From NCBI RefSeq assembly GCF_002575655.3, contig NC_053038.3, forward strand, positions 148,010,885 through 148,074,884: 64,000 bases of DNA, read 5' to 3'. The stretch is from Aegilops tauschii subsp. strangulata (taxonomy: Eukaryota > Streptophyta > Magnoliopsida > Poales > Poaceae). The notes below the pieces were generated by a model. The model was not told the origin of the DNA and made no database searches. It saw nothing but the letters and a program-made list of their open reading frames with translations. Below are positions 36,345 through 49,149 of the stretch, in pieces. The position numbers were made by a program, and so were the translations under genes. Every line of letters starts with the position of its first letter. Position 1 is the stretch's first letter.

Positions 36345-36580
36345 TCCCCTTCCTTTCCTCTTTGAACGACGTCCTAGATTTATGCGATATAACTTCCCCC
36401 ACTACTTTCCCCCATTCCTTTCCTCTTTGAACCACGTCCTAGATTCATGCTATACAACTTCCCCCCTTCATTTCTTCTTTGAACCACGTCCTAGATTCAT
36501 GCTATATACAACTTTTCCCACTACTTTCCCCCACTCCTTTCCTCTTTGAACCACGTCCTAGATTCATGGTATACATGCAG
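36345..36580. repeat. Tandem repeat of about 60-75 bp, four units
   Basis: Units carry CTTTGAACCACGTCCTAGAT followed by TCATGCTATA and a CCCACTACTTTCCCCCA block. Confidence 0.8.
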
Positions 36581-36599
36581 CTAGAGCAATGCATGCGGA

Positions 36600-36990
36600 G
36601 TAAGTAAATTATACCTTAAGGTTCTTGGGGCGTGGTTCGGTGGGTGACGGGACGGCGGCGAAGAAGAAGGGGTCGGAGGCCCTCCCGCGCGGCCGCTGGG
36701 TGGAAAGTGAACAGCTGCGCCGGTAGTCCCTCGGCAACGGCGACAGCGTTAAGCCTCCTTCCCTTCCCGGCGGACGGATCCTGCCGGCTCTTTGAGCAGC
36801 AGTGAGGGGAGAGAGAGGCCAACGAAGTCTTGATCAGATCTGGAGAGGGCGAGAGAGTGTGAAGAGAGCAACTACAAGCGCTGAGGCTCCAGCGGGAGAG
36901 GGCGAGAGAGTGTAAAGAGAGCAACTACAAGCGATGAGGCTCCAGCATGTATATATATACTGGAGAGAGAGTGTGAAGCGTGCAAACCCT
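36600..36990 (-). promoter_or_regulatory. Possible captured promoter and leader (minus strand)
   Basis: Read leftward there is a TATATATATAC stretch (about 36950), then a duplicated ~62-bp leader (CTCTCTTTACACTCTCTCGC) and a GC-rich first-exon-like segment. A similar arrangement lies at 39430-39760. No continuing coding exon was found. Confidence 0.3.
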
Positions 36991-38160
36991 AGAAAACATT
37001 TTGACCAGTCAAAGAATCCTCCTGGCACAAATTATGCTCAACTGTAGTTATCGAACCTGACACCACAAGTTTGATGAGCGAACAGGCTAACCAGCTACAC
37101 AACCCTCCCGTTATGTTCAACGAGAGGGAAATAAACTTTTATACATTCCTGCATTCGTGTGACAAGCATGCCGTGTTTTTTTTGTGTGTGTGGGAGTCAT
37201 TGGGATTTCAATCATAATCGTGTCATGTGGCTTTGGTGGTAAGACTATCCATAGTGGTGCAGAAATAATGCAGCCTTAGTCACCTTACCTCTCTCCACGT
37301 AGTACGTTGGGTCCCACCAGTCAGAGGGTGAAACAAACAAATTAATAAGAAAAATTAAAAGCGCCAGCGGTATATCTTACCTCACACATCTCGCTACTGC
37401 TCGGGAACACTGTCCAATTGATCCCTCTGTTCGCTCACGTACTATTTTAAGTGAATCCTTATTATAACATGCACACAAATTTTGGGCACTTGTATTCGAC
37501 TTAAGTCAGTGTGGCACCGTATCTCGTATACTTACTACTCCCTCCATCTAGGTGTAATAAGTCACGTTAGAAGGTGCAACGGGACCAAGGTGCGTGCATG
37601 TGCGCGCGTGTGTGTGTGTGTTTAACAGCATGTGTGTGTTAGAGAGAGCGACAGATCGACCTACTCCTACAGAGAGATGTTGTGTAGTGTACGATTTTAG
37701 CCACGAGAGTCGGTGCATCCTCTCGTTTCCGGGCGTGTCCGGTAGGGACATGCGGACAGCTGCCACGCCCGCTCCTGACCAGCCTGGCCCACCCAAAGCC
37801 CCTCCATCGCCCGCGCGCGCTTCCTGCCCGAAACGGTCAGCGCCGCTCCAAAGAATCGGTGCCGCATTCATGCCCGGGCAGAGCGGACGGGACCTCTCAC
37901 TGGCGCAAGAGTGATGGTTGCTTCGTCCGTCCAACTTACTGTTGGGTCTATGTGATTTGACGGCTCACTGGTCTTTATTACTGAGGTCCTAGGACTGCTG
38001 GATGTCCCACGCTTTCGGCGAAAGGAGGTACTACTACTAAATTACAATTTTCTCCATTCTTACAGCGGAGGCGTGCAAGAGCAGTGAAAACATGCAGGCT
38101 CAGTGATTACATGGCCCACCTCACACTATCACCGTGCGACACCTATCTCTTTATGTAGTA
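36991..38160. other. Non-coding interval with MITE-like fragments
   Basis: It includes CTCCCTCCATCTAGGTG near 37540, resembling a Stowaway end, and a (TG)n stretch near 37610. No gene was seen. Confidence 0.35.
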
Positions 38161-38796
38161 CTCCCTCCGTTCCTAAATATTACTAGATGAGTACCCGCGC
38201 GTTGTCACGGAACAGCGGTATATCTCTCTGCGCAAAATTATCGATTTCATAGAACTAGAAAAAACTCTATAACCGCATGACAAATGTGGTAGCCAAACTA
38301 AATAAACTCCCATCATCATTTAGATCATCCCACGTAAGGAAAAAAGATCAGCCAACTCCTACTGCATAATGGGATTATATTTTTCTTTTTGACATGTTAA
38401 TGGGACTTAAAAGCTCACTTACGTGCATGCTACCGGTGCATGCTTGCATGCAGACATGTTGATGTGATTTAAAACCCACTCACATGCATGTGCCACGGTA
38501 TTTCTGCATGCTTGCATGTGGCTTAGTGCGGAGCCTCTCAACGTCTAGATCAGACGGCTATTATGGACTGATTTACTTCATCTAACGACTACATCAATTT
38601 TGATGATGTGGCTCAAGGAGAGGATAGAGAATTCCTAGTAGTGGGGGCTAGCTATTACTAGTAGATAAGTCTTTGTAGAGATTCCACTACATACGGAACA
38701 AAATGAATGAATCTACACTTAAAATGCATCTATATACATCCGCATGTGGTTCATGGTGAAATCTCTACAAAGACTTATATTTAGGAACGGAGGAAG
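38161..38796. mobile_element. Stowaway MITE (Mariner), interrupted by about 480 bp
   Basis: The left end CTCCCTCCGTTCCTAAATAT and right end ATATTTAGGAACGGAGGAAG are inverted, flanked by TA on both sides. The left arm breaks at about 38182 and resumes at about 38663 (AAGTCTTTGTAGAG). The inserted piece itself begins and ends with TACTAG-type sequence. Confidence 0.75.
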
Positions 38797-38980
38797 TACT
38801 AGTATAGTACGTACTGTAATTTATCAGCGAGATAAATTTGTACAATGCTATGAAGCTTCCAGCTTCTGTTACATGTATCTTGCGTCCAAGGTTGCCCGTT
38901 GCAACATTTCATCAAATACAGAGGAGACTAACATGCATGCTATTGCATCTCAATGATTGACAGGTCATAGCAAATATGTA

Positions 38981-39077
38981 CTCCCTTCGTTCCAAAATAA
39001 GTGTCTTAACTTTGTGCAAACTTTAGTACAAAGTTGTACTACTACTAAAGTTGACAGTTATTTTGGAACAGAGGCAG
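38981..39077. mobile_element. Short Stowaway MITE, about 97 bp
   Basis: The inverted ends CTCCCTTCGTTCCAAAATAA and TTATTTTGGAACAGAGGCAG sit next to TA. The arms can fold over AACTTT...AAAGTT. Confidence 0.75.
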
Positions 39078-40054
39078 CTAAAGAAAAAAAGATCCATGCA
39101 GTCCCTAGCACTTGAACCGTGAACCCTGACCAGGCTTCAATTTGCTGGCAACGTTCGAGCTTCCTAATAAATGAAGTTTGCAACCTTTTGACCATCGGAT
39201 CATTTTGTGCAGTTTCACCAAAATCGAGATGAGCATCCCTGTGGCAAAGAAATTGAAGAAGCATGATTAGAATAAGATTACTGGGACTAGTTGATGAGAC
39301 ATAAACTCATCACAAATACAGTACGTAGAAGCCAGTAGAGGTATGTGCGGGGCAAAGAAGTAGAGAAATATCCACAGGGAGTGATGTGGGCAGCTGGAGC
39401 AGTGGTGCAAGCCGGCTGTAAAGGGAGTTGTACCTGAGGGACGTAGCTCAACCTTGAGGAGGGCGGCGGGAGGCGGCAACTGCCCACGTCGCGGTAGTGA
39501 GCAAGGGACGAAGGCAACCTCACTGGCTTTGTGAGAGAGAACGGCGGGGACCCCTGATCGGGACGTGCCGACAGTGGGTTTTCGCCGTCGGCGACGGCCA
39601 CTGCATCTACACTAAGCATCCACCCCTTCCCCAAGCGGACGTGATCCGCCGGGATGTTAGTGATGTGGCCACAGTCGTTTTGTGCGAGAGAGTGTGAAGA
39701 GAGCAACCCCAGCAAGCAACCGTGTAGGCTGGCCCGTCCTAACTATGTATATAGTGGAGCGGTTTCCTTTTCTCTCCATATGAACCTATCATATTGCGTA
39801 CGTGCCACTGAAGAAAAAATCTTTATTTATAAATGACGCGGCACCTACTACTCGTTCTCCTATAACCTTGCGCTTGGCATCTCCAAAATATTAACCTTGC
39901 GCTTGGCATCTCCAAAATATTAACCTTGCGATTGGCTCTTCGCCTCTTCCGGAAGTCGAGCAATAATGGTAGTGCAGTATATATCGTTCTGGCTATATGA
40001 GACTGAATGAATTGCTGCACGTCCACCACGTGGGCAAGGGTCGAGGGGCGAGGG

Positions 40055-40237
40055 AGAGTGCTACATACGGAGCAAAATGAGTGAATCTACACTCTAAAAT
40101 ACGTCTATATACATCAGTGTTTGGAGTATGTACTAGTAGTTCATATTGAAATCTACTAAAGGACATATATTCCAAACAATATGATATAATCTCTATAACC
40201 AAGGTAGTAGGGACGAGGAGTAAACGGAGGGAGTATT
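40055..40237. mobile_element. Degraded Stowaway MITE fragment
   Basis: It contains CATACGGAGCAAAATGAGTG and ATCTACACTCTAAAATACGT, as in the element at 38161, and ends AAACGGAGGGAGTA. The left terminus is missing. Confidence 0.6.
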
Positions 40238-40239
40238 AA

Positions 40240-42860
40240 ATTTTTCTCCTCGTCCTACGAGCCACCGCGCACATGGGCGAGGGAGCGGGCGTAAGGCGGA
40301 GTAGCTTCACCTCATCCTGTGAGCCACCGCGCCCGTGGGCGGGGGAGACGGCGTACTAAGCAAGCTTCTCCTCGTTCTGCGAGTTGACGGGACACATCAA
40401 AAGTACTCCAGTGTATAGAGCCTTGCCTCTAAGGTAGGCCCCACATGGTTTGCCTCTTTTTTTAACATAACACGTCAAGTCACAATTTTTTTGTTCAGCC
40501 GTGGTAGACGATCCTCCCTCCACCAAGTGAACAACCAGTACATGTGCCAAATTACCACGTGGGCTGCCTTTTTCATACAGAAGTGAGCTCCACCGTGTAC
40601 CCGCGCGGGTGTGGTTGGGAAAGAGACGGGAGTACGTGCGCCGTGCATGCACCTCTTCTCTTCATGCACGTCCCCCACCTACGTGGGTGTGTGTGAGAGA
40701 TACAAACCGCGTTCGTGAGTGTTTTTTGTATTGGGGTGGGGGGTTGATTTCGTGAATTATTTGTGGGAATATGTGTCGATGACATCTCAAAAAAAAATTT
40801 GCATGCAATGTGTGCGAAATGGAGGCCTATCCATATCATACATAGAGGGTCGGGCAATCCACGAGAAGAGAGGGAGTGGTCATAGCTATCGATAGATTCG
40901 AAGAGAGGATCAAGTGGGTGGGTGCGAGATCGATGAAGAGAGCCATCGAAATTGTGTGTGTGCAAGTCAAAGATATACGACGACTTGCCTACCGGAACGT
41001 TGTAGGGCACATGTCAAGTTTGTGTGTGGCAGGGAGACATGACTAGAGCGCTCGATGTATCGGTGTGTGTGGGGGGGAGGGGTGGGGGGAGGGGTAGGCA
41101 GAGGCCTAACTATAGAGGTAGAACGACTCGTATATGTGTTGAGAAGGAGAGACCCAGCTATGTCTTGAGGGAGATCGGTCGACATCCATACATAATTGAA
41201 GGACGGGAAATATGATGGGACAGAGAAAGAGAGGAGAGAGAGAGGGAGGGAGAGGGGTAGAGTGCTGGATGGGTGATGGAGTTGCTTCTCGGAGATGGTG
41301 GGAGAGGCCTACTAGACAAACTGAGGGTGGAACTGCAATGTTATCAATAAGAGTGGGGATGTGTTTCTGTGTGTGCCTGTGCATGATAGATTTGTCGGGA
41401 CGCATCCATGGATGATGAAGGGGGACCATGTGTTTGGTAAGCAAACCTAACTAGATCGGTAGATCAATTGTTGTTTGTCGGAGGAAGGGAGAGACACAAC
41501 TAATGAGGTAGATCGATTGACGTGTGGGTAAAAACGAGTTATAAGGACCTAGCTAGCTATATGTATAGCGAGAGATCGGTCGGTGTACGTCCATTTGTTA
41601 GAGGCAAATAAGGCCCAGCGAGACGGATAGATAGAGAGAATGGAGCTAGGAGGTGGTGTGAGAGGCCCAACTACTAGCTAGATAGGGGGAGGAGTGTGCG
41701 GTTGTGAGATCGATGAAAAGACGGGCGAGAGTTTACACGTGTGTCTGACCGTATGAGAGACACGAGGCAAGGACACATAAAGGAGGAGATTGAAGGTGTG
41801 TGTGTATGTTGTAGGCAGGCATCGCTGGAGAGGTTTATCGATCGGTGTCTGTCGGAAAGGAGTTGTGGAGACTCTGGGAGAATGACCTAAAGAAAAAATG
41901 AATGTGCCCGATGGATAGAATGCCGAGGGAGGGGGAGGGCGAGGAGGGCGTGTGCATGCATGAGAGAAAGTTAGTGGTAGCTACAAAGGTTAGAGGATTG
42001 TGTGGGTGTAAGAGACTAACAACGATCATAATTTGATATGAAAGCGGATTCATATATTTGAATAGGAGATCATAGTGTTTTAAACATTGCATGCATGAAT
42101 ATAGCGGTGATACACGTGCTGTGCACATGTTATACCATAATGTGATAATGCATGGCATTTGCAACTCACAGCTAAATGCCGAACAATCTAAACGATACTA
42201 TACATCAAACAATCTCACATTTTATTTGAATTTGTGATAATGTGTGGCGTTTGCAGCTTACAACTAAATATCGAACAATCTAAACAATACTATATATCAA
42301 ACATTCTCACATTTTATTTGAATTTGTGGTAATGTGTGGTGTTTGCAACTCACATCTAAATACTTGTAGGCGTAGGGGGCGGGGCACCATACATAATGTG
42401 ATAAACACATTATACATATGAGACATGGTTTAGATTATGAAGATCTAGCTAGAGCTAGAAATGTAATGTGATTTGAAATCAAAATAAAGTGGTTTCAAAA
42501 AATCTAGTTCGAGTTCATATAGTACACATAGTTCATATGTAACTCGAGACTAATCATGTGGTGTGCTGTGAAGATAATACACAAACGATGGTTTAACTTG
42601 ACAATAATGATGATTGTAGATCTTATTAAAACAGAGAAACGAATTCAAATGCTTTGACTTCACAACAATCATTACTGTAGATCTTATTCAAATAGAAAAA
42701 CGAATTCAAATTTAGTTCATATTGAAGCGGTAGTATATACGTTTGGAATGCACTAAAACGTTCATTTGAGTAGTAGGTTGCATGCATTATACACGTAGCG
42801 AAATATTTTAATTGAACATAACATGAATTCAAAGTTTTGAATGACATTTGTAGTGCGCAT
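40240..42860. other. 2.6 kb without a recognisable gene
   Basis: Purine-rich GAGAG/GTGTG tracts (40860-41960) are followed by an AT-rich part with a near-repeat of about 110 bp at 42160-42360 (CTAAATATCGAACAATCTAA). Open stretches on both strands lack any protein motif. Confidence 0.4.
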
Positions 42861-43269
42861 TGATTTGGTACAGTACACGTTAGGCTTGTCCGGAAATTTC
42901 AACCCGCGCCTTGTTAGCCCGAAATATTTAAGATATATCTTTGTCTCGTTGTGCTCCGACAACTCCCTCCATCTCAACCCGCGCCTTGCTATTCCGAAAT
43001 TACAACGCACGCAAAAACTCCCACCTCCTGTGAAATCCCGACACGCGAAATGCCCGTGGTACCCCTGAACCGAAAGAACCGCCTCAAATCGGTGGGGGTA
43101 CTTTCGTAACATACCCCACATTTCGGACAAGCGGGTCTCTAAGCCATGGTTCCCCACTGCCATCCCATCCGTCCACCCATTCGTACACCGAGGCCGCGAA
43201 AACACGCGATGAAACCCCACACCCTGCTCCGTCAGCCACCCAGCCGGAGCCTCTTCCCCGACGACGTCG

Positions 43270-43512
43270 TCCACAGCAACACATCGACGTCCCTCATCCA
43301 CCGTACCGGATGAGGATCCGTCGTCGATCTCATCGTCCCGCCGGTTCAGCCACCCCATCCTCCACCTCCAAGGAGCTGCCCCGACGTTCCCCTCGTCTTT
43401 CGCGCCACCTCCATTCCCACACCGCCGTCTTCACCTGCACCACCGGAAGAGCATCATCATCACCGTTTCCTCGGATGAAGCTGCGGCCTAATCGGCGCCA
43501 CCAAAGAGGTTG
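43270..43512 (+). pseudogene. Upstream duplicate of a first exon (1 of 3)
   Basis: The Ser/Pro/Arg-rich coding-like segment ends CCACCAAAGAG before a GTTGTACAC donor. It resembles the first exons at 44470-44691 and 45290-45447, so the 5' end of the coiled-coil gene has been duplicated. Confidence 0.45.
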
Positions 43513-43669
43513 TACACTAATCGCCGCATTTTCTTCTTGATTCAATCTCACGGTGCTGTCGGCGCTCGGTCCTGAGCCGACACGGCGTGGCTGCATCCAC
43601 GGCGGCGTTGCTGGCCACTTCCTCCACGGCGTCGCTCCCTCGGCGGCGACGTCCACATCAGTAGGAGCT

Positions 43670-43795
43670 GCTGCTGCTTTAGCTCTCGCTCGCGCTGTTG
43701 CTCTGCTCTTGCTCTCGCTCCCCTGCCTGGTCTGCTCTTGCTATTGCTCTTGCTCGCGCTGCTGCTCTCGCTCTTGCTCTTGCTTGCGATGCTGG
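43670..43795. repeat. GCTCTTGCTCTCGCTC-type microsatellite
   Basis: Imperfect hexamer/dodecamer repeats of GCTCT(T/C) over about 120 bp. Confidence 0.8.
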
Positions 43796-44277
43796 TCCGA
43801 TTTAGCTACACTTCAGTCGACTGAATCGACTTTTGGGTCAGTCGATTTTTAGGGGGTGGGGGGGGGCTCGCCGGGGTGAAGGAAGAACCAGCCGCAGCGG
43901 GAAGGGGGGCTCATCGGAGAGGTACCCCACTATCTATCTTAGGGTTCAGGATGGGGGCGGTGGTCGCCGGTGGTGGCGGGGCGTTGGCGGGGCGGTGGCA
44001 TGGGGATCGCCGGAGAAAAAGCTCGGCACGGGGGGCTAGAGGGATGGCCGGGGTGGCGGCGGACCGGCGGTGGGGAGTGTTTTCGGGGCGGGCGGGGCGG
44101 CGCACCGCCGGCCGCGGGCGGCGGGGGGCTGCTGTTTGGCTGGTGGTGGCTGGCGGCTGAGGGGGGTGGAGGTTGAAGATGAACCGCAGGCCCTTGATTT
44201 CATATCCAACGGCTGCAAAATCGACTGACCAGAGATGAAAAAGTCAGTCGACCGACGTGTAGCCTCACCTTGCTAGT

Positions 44278-44372
44278 GCGTTCAGTTTCGACAGCAAAAT
44301 TCAGTTTCGACAGCAAAATTCAGTTTCGACAGTTAAGTTCAGTTTCGACAGTTAAGTTCAGTTTCGACAGTT
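44278..44372. repeat. 19-bp tandem repeat, five units
   Basis: Unit TTCAGTTTCGACAG plus CAAAA or TTAAG. Confidence 0.9.
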
Positions 44373-44469
44373 AAGTTCAAAGATGAGCGGCTGATGTATT
44401 TTACATCTAGCACTTTGTGGTTATGTATTTTACGTCATGTATTGGAGATGCTATTAGAATTCCACTCAG

Positions 44470-44691
44470 GTTAACGTTGTTCGTTGTCTCTCTTGTCCTA
44501 CTTCAGCCTCGGCGTCGTACAACTCACCGGAGCTGCTCCAACGACGAAACCCTCCATCACAGCGGAGCAGTACCTCGGGCTCCATCTCCAGACGCCTAAG
44601 ATCTTCTTCCCCTCCTCCAACAGCAAAGTCAGCCGGAGCATCCTCACCGGCCAACCCAATCACGCTGAGATCGACATGGCTGCGCCAAAGA
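44470..44691 (+). pseudogene. Upstream duplicate of a first exon (2 of 3)
   Basis: An open segment ends TGGCTGCGCCAAAGAG before a GTTGTACAC donor. In the matching frame it encodes RSTWLRQR, parallel to RTTWVRKR at the end of the first exon used in the model at 45381. Confidence 0.5.
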
Positions 44692-45052
44692 GGTTGTACA
44701 CTTGTTGCATCTCCTTTTTACTCTACATGTTATATATATTGTCCACTGAGCACACGGATTTGTTCCTTTAGTGTATCCTTGAAAGAAAAAACGTAGGAAT
44801 TTTAATTTTCACTTGTCCTCCTTTTCAAATTCCTATTCATGAAGCACAAGACTAAGAGATAGTAGCATAATAGCTTATAACCGTACATTTTCTTGTGGTT
44901 TGACTTAATCTCACCATGCTTCTTTGCATCCTGTGATCTTCCAATTGTTGTGAATCAAACACCCAGATTGGCAGAAATCCTGTGTTTTTAAATTCTCTAT
45001 TTTGCACATGCATTCCTATCCTATTCCTGTCTATTTCCTATCCCTGCATTGT

Positions 45053-45287
45053 TGGAATCCTCCAATTCAAACGAGCCCTTACAGAATTACTTCTCTTACG
45101 GATAGTTGTCAAAGAAAACCTTGCGTGGTTTGTCCCGCTCCTGTTGCGCCGTCGTCCACCCTAGCTCAGATGGAATCCTCCAATTCAAACGAGCCCTTAC
45201 AGAATTACTTCTCTTACGGATAGTTGTCAAAGAAAACCTTGCGTGGTTTGTCCCGCTCCTGTTGCGCCGTCGTCCACCCTAGCTCAG
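45053..45287. repeat. Near-perfect tandem duplication of 118 bp
   Basis: 45053-45170 and 45171-45287 are identical as far as I can read (each from TGGAATCCTCCAATTCAAAC to CCCTAGCTCAG). It is recent relative to the surrounding decay. Confidence 0.9.
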
Positions 45288-45380
45288 CTTCTCCAACGAC
45301 AGAAGGGTCCAGCACAGTAGGGATCCGGCTTCCACACTGTCTTTCGCCGTCTCAGATCTTCTTCCCCGCCGCTGGCAGCC

Positions 45381-48300
45381 ATGAAAACTGCATTACCATC
45401 ATCAACCGAGCAGATGACCTCGAGGACTACATGGGTCCGCAAGAGAGGTCGCACTCTTTCGTGTCTGCTTACGTTATGCATCGCTTAATATTACATGTTA
45501 CTTTATCATCCTGTTCACCGATTAGACTCTAAGTCAGCTCCAAACTAATGGTCAAACTTGAGTTTTTAAATGGTTGTGGGGTACATATCGGGGCCGCTAT
45601 CAATAGTATCTATCTACTATCTGTTTAATCTCCGGTGTCTACTATGAGTTTCATGTTGGGTGGGAAACAAACAGTACAGAAGCCATTATCTATATTTTTT
45701 AACTGAAGCCATTATCTTCCTACTATTATTGCTTTTGGGTCTATCCATAGGTTGCTACCATCACTCTGGATTTCTGCATGCACTCCTTACATAATCTCAC
45801 TATGTTTTATTCCTATGCATGACAGTTATTGTAAACAATGGAACTGAACATGGAGAGCAAAATAGACAAGCCTTGCGTGGCAATAAAATTTCATGCAGAC
45901 GTCGCTCCATGGTAGGCGCAAAGGCAGCCCCCCCTCCACGCATTTCGGATTGTAATCGAGAGGAAGATATCTGTTCCGAGGGGGATTCAGAAGGAGAAGA
46001 CAACTCCTATTTACCCCCTGAGGTCTTCGCTCTAACTTGGCATGCTGATGTTGGTTATATCATGCATATGGTGTCTTGCATTGCTTACTTTATACATCAA
46101 ATATGTCATCTGCTTAGTTTAGACATCCTTTGTGCGAATGCCATCTGTTTAGTTTATTCATCATTTATGTGAATTATGCAACGCCATATTGTTTAGCCAG
46201 GCATCATATATGTGAATTTTGCAATGCCATCCTGCTTAGCCAGTCATCTTATATGTAAATTATATCAGGCCATCCTTTTTTTGTTACATATTACATTTGT
46301 CAACAATGTTAGTACATTCAACTGCTCTTCGTGTGCACCAGCCATTTGACACGGTGATGGCAAATTCTAGAGTGAAAACAAGGTCTTCAGAGCAGACTAT
46401 GCTATCTGACGAAGCGCATATCTCGCTGGTTACGGATAGCTCCTCAGAGGAGGATTCAGAGACAGATGACCAATCCTATCCCCCCCCCGAGGTGTATGCT
46501 CTAACTTGGCAGGGTTATGTTGCTCATATCGTGCGTATGGTGTCTCGCATTGCTATGTCATTTGATTAGCTTAGACATGCTTTGTGTGAATGCCACCTGT
46601 TCAGTGTCTAATTACCATATATGTGAATTATGCATTGCCATCTTGTTGCAAGACATTATATATGTGAATTATACAATGCTATCTTGTTGCAAAGGCATTA
46701 TATATGTGAATTATGCAATGCCATGGTGTTTAGCCAATCATCATGTATGTGAATTATATCATGCTATCATTTTTTTGTATTGCGTGTTCCATTTGTCGAC
46801 AAGGTTTGTATATTCAACTACTCTTCCTGTGCATCAGCCATTTGAAGCGGTGATGGAAGTATCTGGAGTGAAAACAAGGTATTCAGAGCAGACAATGCTA
46901 CCTGCTGAAGCAGCCATCTTGCTGGTTACAAAGAGCTCCTCAGAGGAGGACTCAGAGACTGATGACCAGTCCTATTTCCCCCCTGAGGTCTATGCTCAAA
47001 CTTGGCAGGGTTATATTACCCATGTCATGCATGTTGTCTTGCCTTGCTTAGTTTTTACATCATATATGGATTGCCATCTGCTTACTTGCTTACTATATAA
47101 ATCATATATTTGAATTATATCATGCCATCATGTTTACATAGTACATACACATCATCTATCTGAATTATGGCATGGCAACCCATTTAATAAAGACATCATA
47201 TAGTTATATCATCTCATCCTGTTTAGTGTTTACAGTCATCATATTTTGAATTATGGCATTCTATGCGTGAATGTATGTGAATTATGGCATGCCAACCTAT
47301 TTAATAAACACATTATATAGTTATGTCATGTCATCCTGTTTACATAGTCTCATATTTTGAACTATGTCTTTCCATCTTTTTTAGTTAGCCATCATAATGT
47401 GAAATTGTGTCACGCTATCCTGTTTAGTTAGCCATCATATATGTGAAATTGTGTCATGCTATCCTGTTTGGTTAGACAACATAAATATGAATTATTTCAT
47501 GCCCTCTTTTATTCCCCACTATCCATTCCACCTGTCTATCATACAATGTCTATACTTTCAATTACTTTTCTTGTTTATCAGCCATTTGAATTGGAGAGCG
47601 TAATGGCAGTATCTAAGGGAGTAACAACATGGTCTTCAGAAAAGATAGTGCTACCAGTTGATGCAGATAGAACCAGGGTTGTACTTGCCCAAGGACCAGA
47701 TCCACCACACATAACCCAGACTCTCGCAGATTGTACCCGTACCCAGTTGGACAGAGAACCAGCTACACCCCTTCTAACCCCAACCCCGGCAGATAGTAAC
47801 CCACTTCCAGTTGACACAGCACCGTCTCCACCACAGAGCACCCAAACACGAGCAGTTAGTAAGGGAACTGCAGTTCCCAAAGCATGAGGACCACCACTCC
47901 GAATCGCAACTCAACGCTTACAGGAGAAGAAGATTTGTTCTCAGGTCAGGTTCTGTAGCTATGGTTCATACTCCTTTGCTCTTGCATTACTGTATTTACT
48001 CATACCAACTATTTTCAAATTTGAAGGATGGAATTGAAACTCCAATGGCGCAACAAGTATGTTTTAAACCTGTTTCTTTAACTGGCTTGCTGTTGTAACC
48101 TGCTCTATGTTGATTTCAGTTTCAATTGAATAAACAGTTATGTTCTCATGTCATGCACGTTACAAGTGTTGTTATTGCTCTATAGTTACCCACACTTATA
48201 TTCTGTCTATTCTGCTTTGTCTTGAACAAATATTATTTGAACTGTGTCTCTATCTTGATTTGGCAACAAAAACTAGAATGATATAGACCATAAAGTGACC

Positions 48301-48865
48301 ATGGTACATAGATATATGTTTGTTTCATGCTGTTATCCTGTCCACTTTACTACTGAACTCATTTACCAAAATGAGTTTCATATACAACATGGTAAACATG
48401 TGATGTGTCTGCTTGTTTCTCTTTTAGAATGCGGACAAAATATTGGAGAACAGTACCGCGTTATCCAATGGTAAAGGAAGTAATGCAGATAAGGTTCAAG
48501 ATAGTGAGACATCCCTGTTGGTCTCACAGAAAGCTGATAAAAACTATCTTGACGACAGTGAGGGAACCCAAAAGTCCTGTCTCGATGTAGTGTTCGAGTT
48601 ACTGGCCACTACTGCTGGCACAAGCTCTTCGAACTCGCTGCCTGAATCAGTTCGTCTTCTTGAGTCTCAACTTCAAGTTGAAAGACATCGATCAGATGTG
48701 CTGCGACAGGAAGCTGAAGGACTGAGGATGTCCCTGCAGAATTCAGATGCATATTTTCTGGTGCAACAACAAGCGCTGGAGGATTTAAGCGCCAAACAAG
48801 AGAAAGTTAATAAGCTTGCTAAGCATCTTGCCAGCATTATGGGTACCCAGGATATTGTTTCTTGA
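45381..48865 (+). pseudogene. Coiled-coil protein gene, seven exons, one internal stop
   Basis: Proposed exons: 45381-45447, 45826-46022, 46342-46491, 46838-46987, 47582-47944, 48027-48056, 48428-48865. They total 1395 nt in one frame (464 codons plus stop), with GT/AG borders. Exons 3 and 4 are both 150 nt, phase 0, and are paralogous: each starts PF(D/E)xVM and ends in an acidic SSSEEDSETDDQSY plus PPE. Exon 5 begins likewise, then has a Pro/Thr-rich tract. The last exon encodes a C-terminal coiled coil (VRLLESQLQVERHRSD...KLAKHLASIM). A TGA at 47885-47887 (codon 290) interrupts exon 5, explained by CGA to TGA. Function unknown. It lies about 1.6 kb inside a CACTA right end and could be that element's second ORF. 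Confidence 0.6.
46150..47530. repeat. Intronic degenerate repeats of about 40-50 bp
   Basis: Units in introns 3 to 5 share CATCATATATGTGAATTATG followed by CATGCCATCCTGTTTA. They occur at 46080-46290, 46600-46770 and 47100-47480. Confidence 0.7.
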
Positions 48866-49149
48866 GATCTTCTGAAGTGGTTTCAGTTCTGGATTTGTTT
48901 TGCTGCGGCGTTTATTTGCGTTGGTCGCCAACTTTGACAACCAGTGTATATGATATGTTGCTTTGTTCCCTATATTTGCACTGGTGGCGAATTTTGATGC
49001 CCAGTGGATGTAGTATGTGTAATAGTCGTGATAGCCTAGCGTTAGTTGCTTGCTTATTTATTTCCTTGTTGTCTTGTTTATTTGTTTGCTTGTAGTCATT
49101 GCAGTTCTTTTTCCGCGGTTAGCTGGTGGCTGCAATAACCTATTTTTTA

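Noticed and set aside
36300..36580. CRISPR-like array from evenly spaced repeats
   Set aside because: Eukaryotic context and tandem units with no unique spacers; an ordinary tandem repeat.
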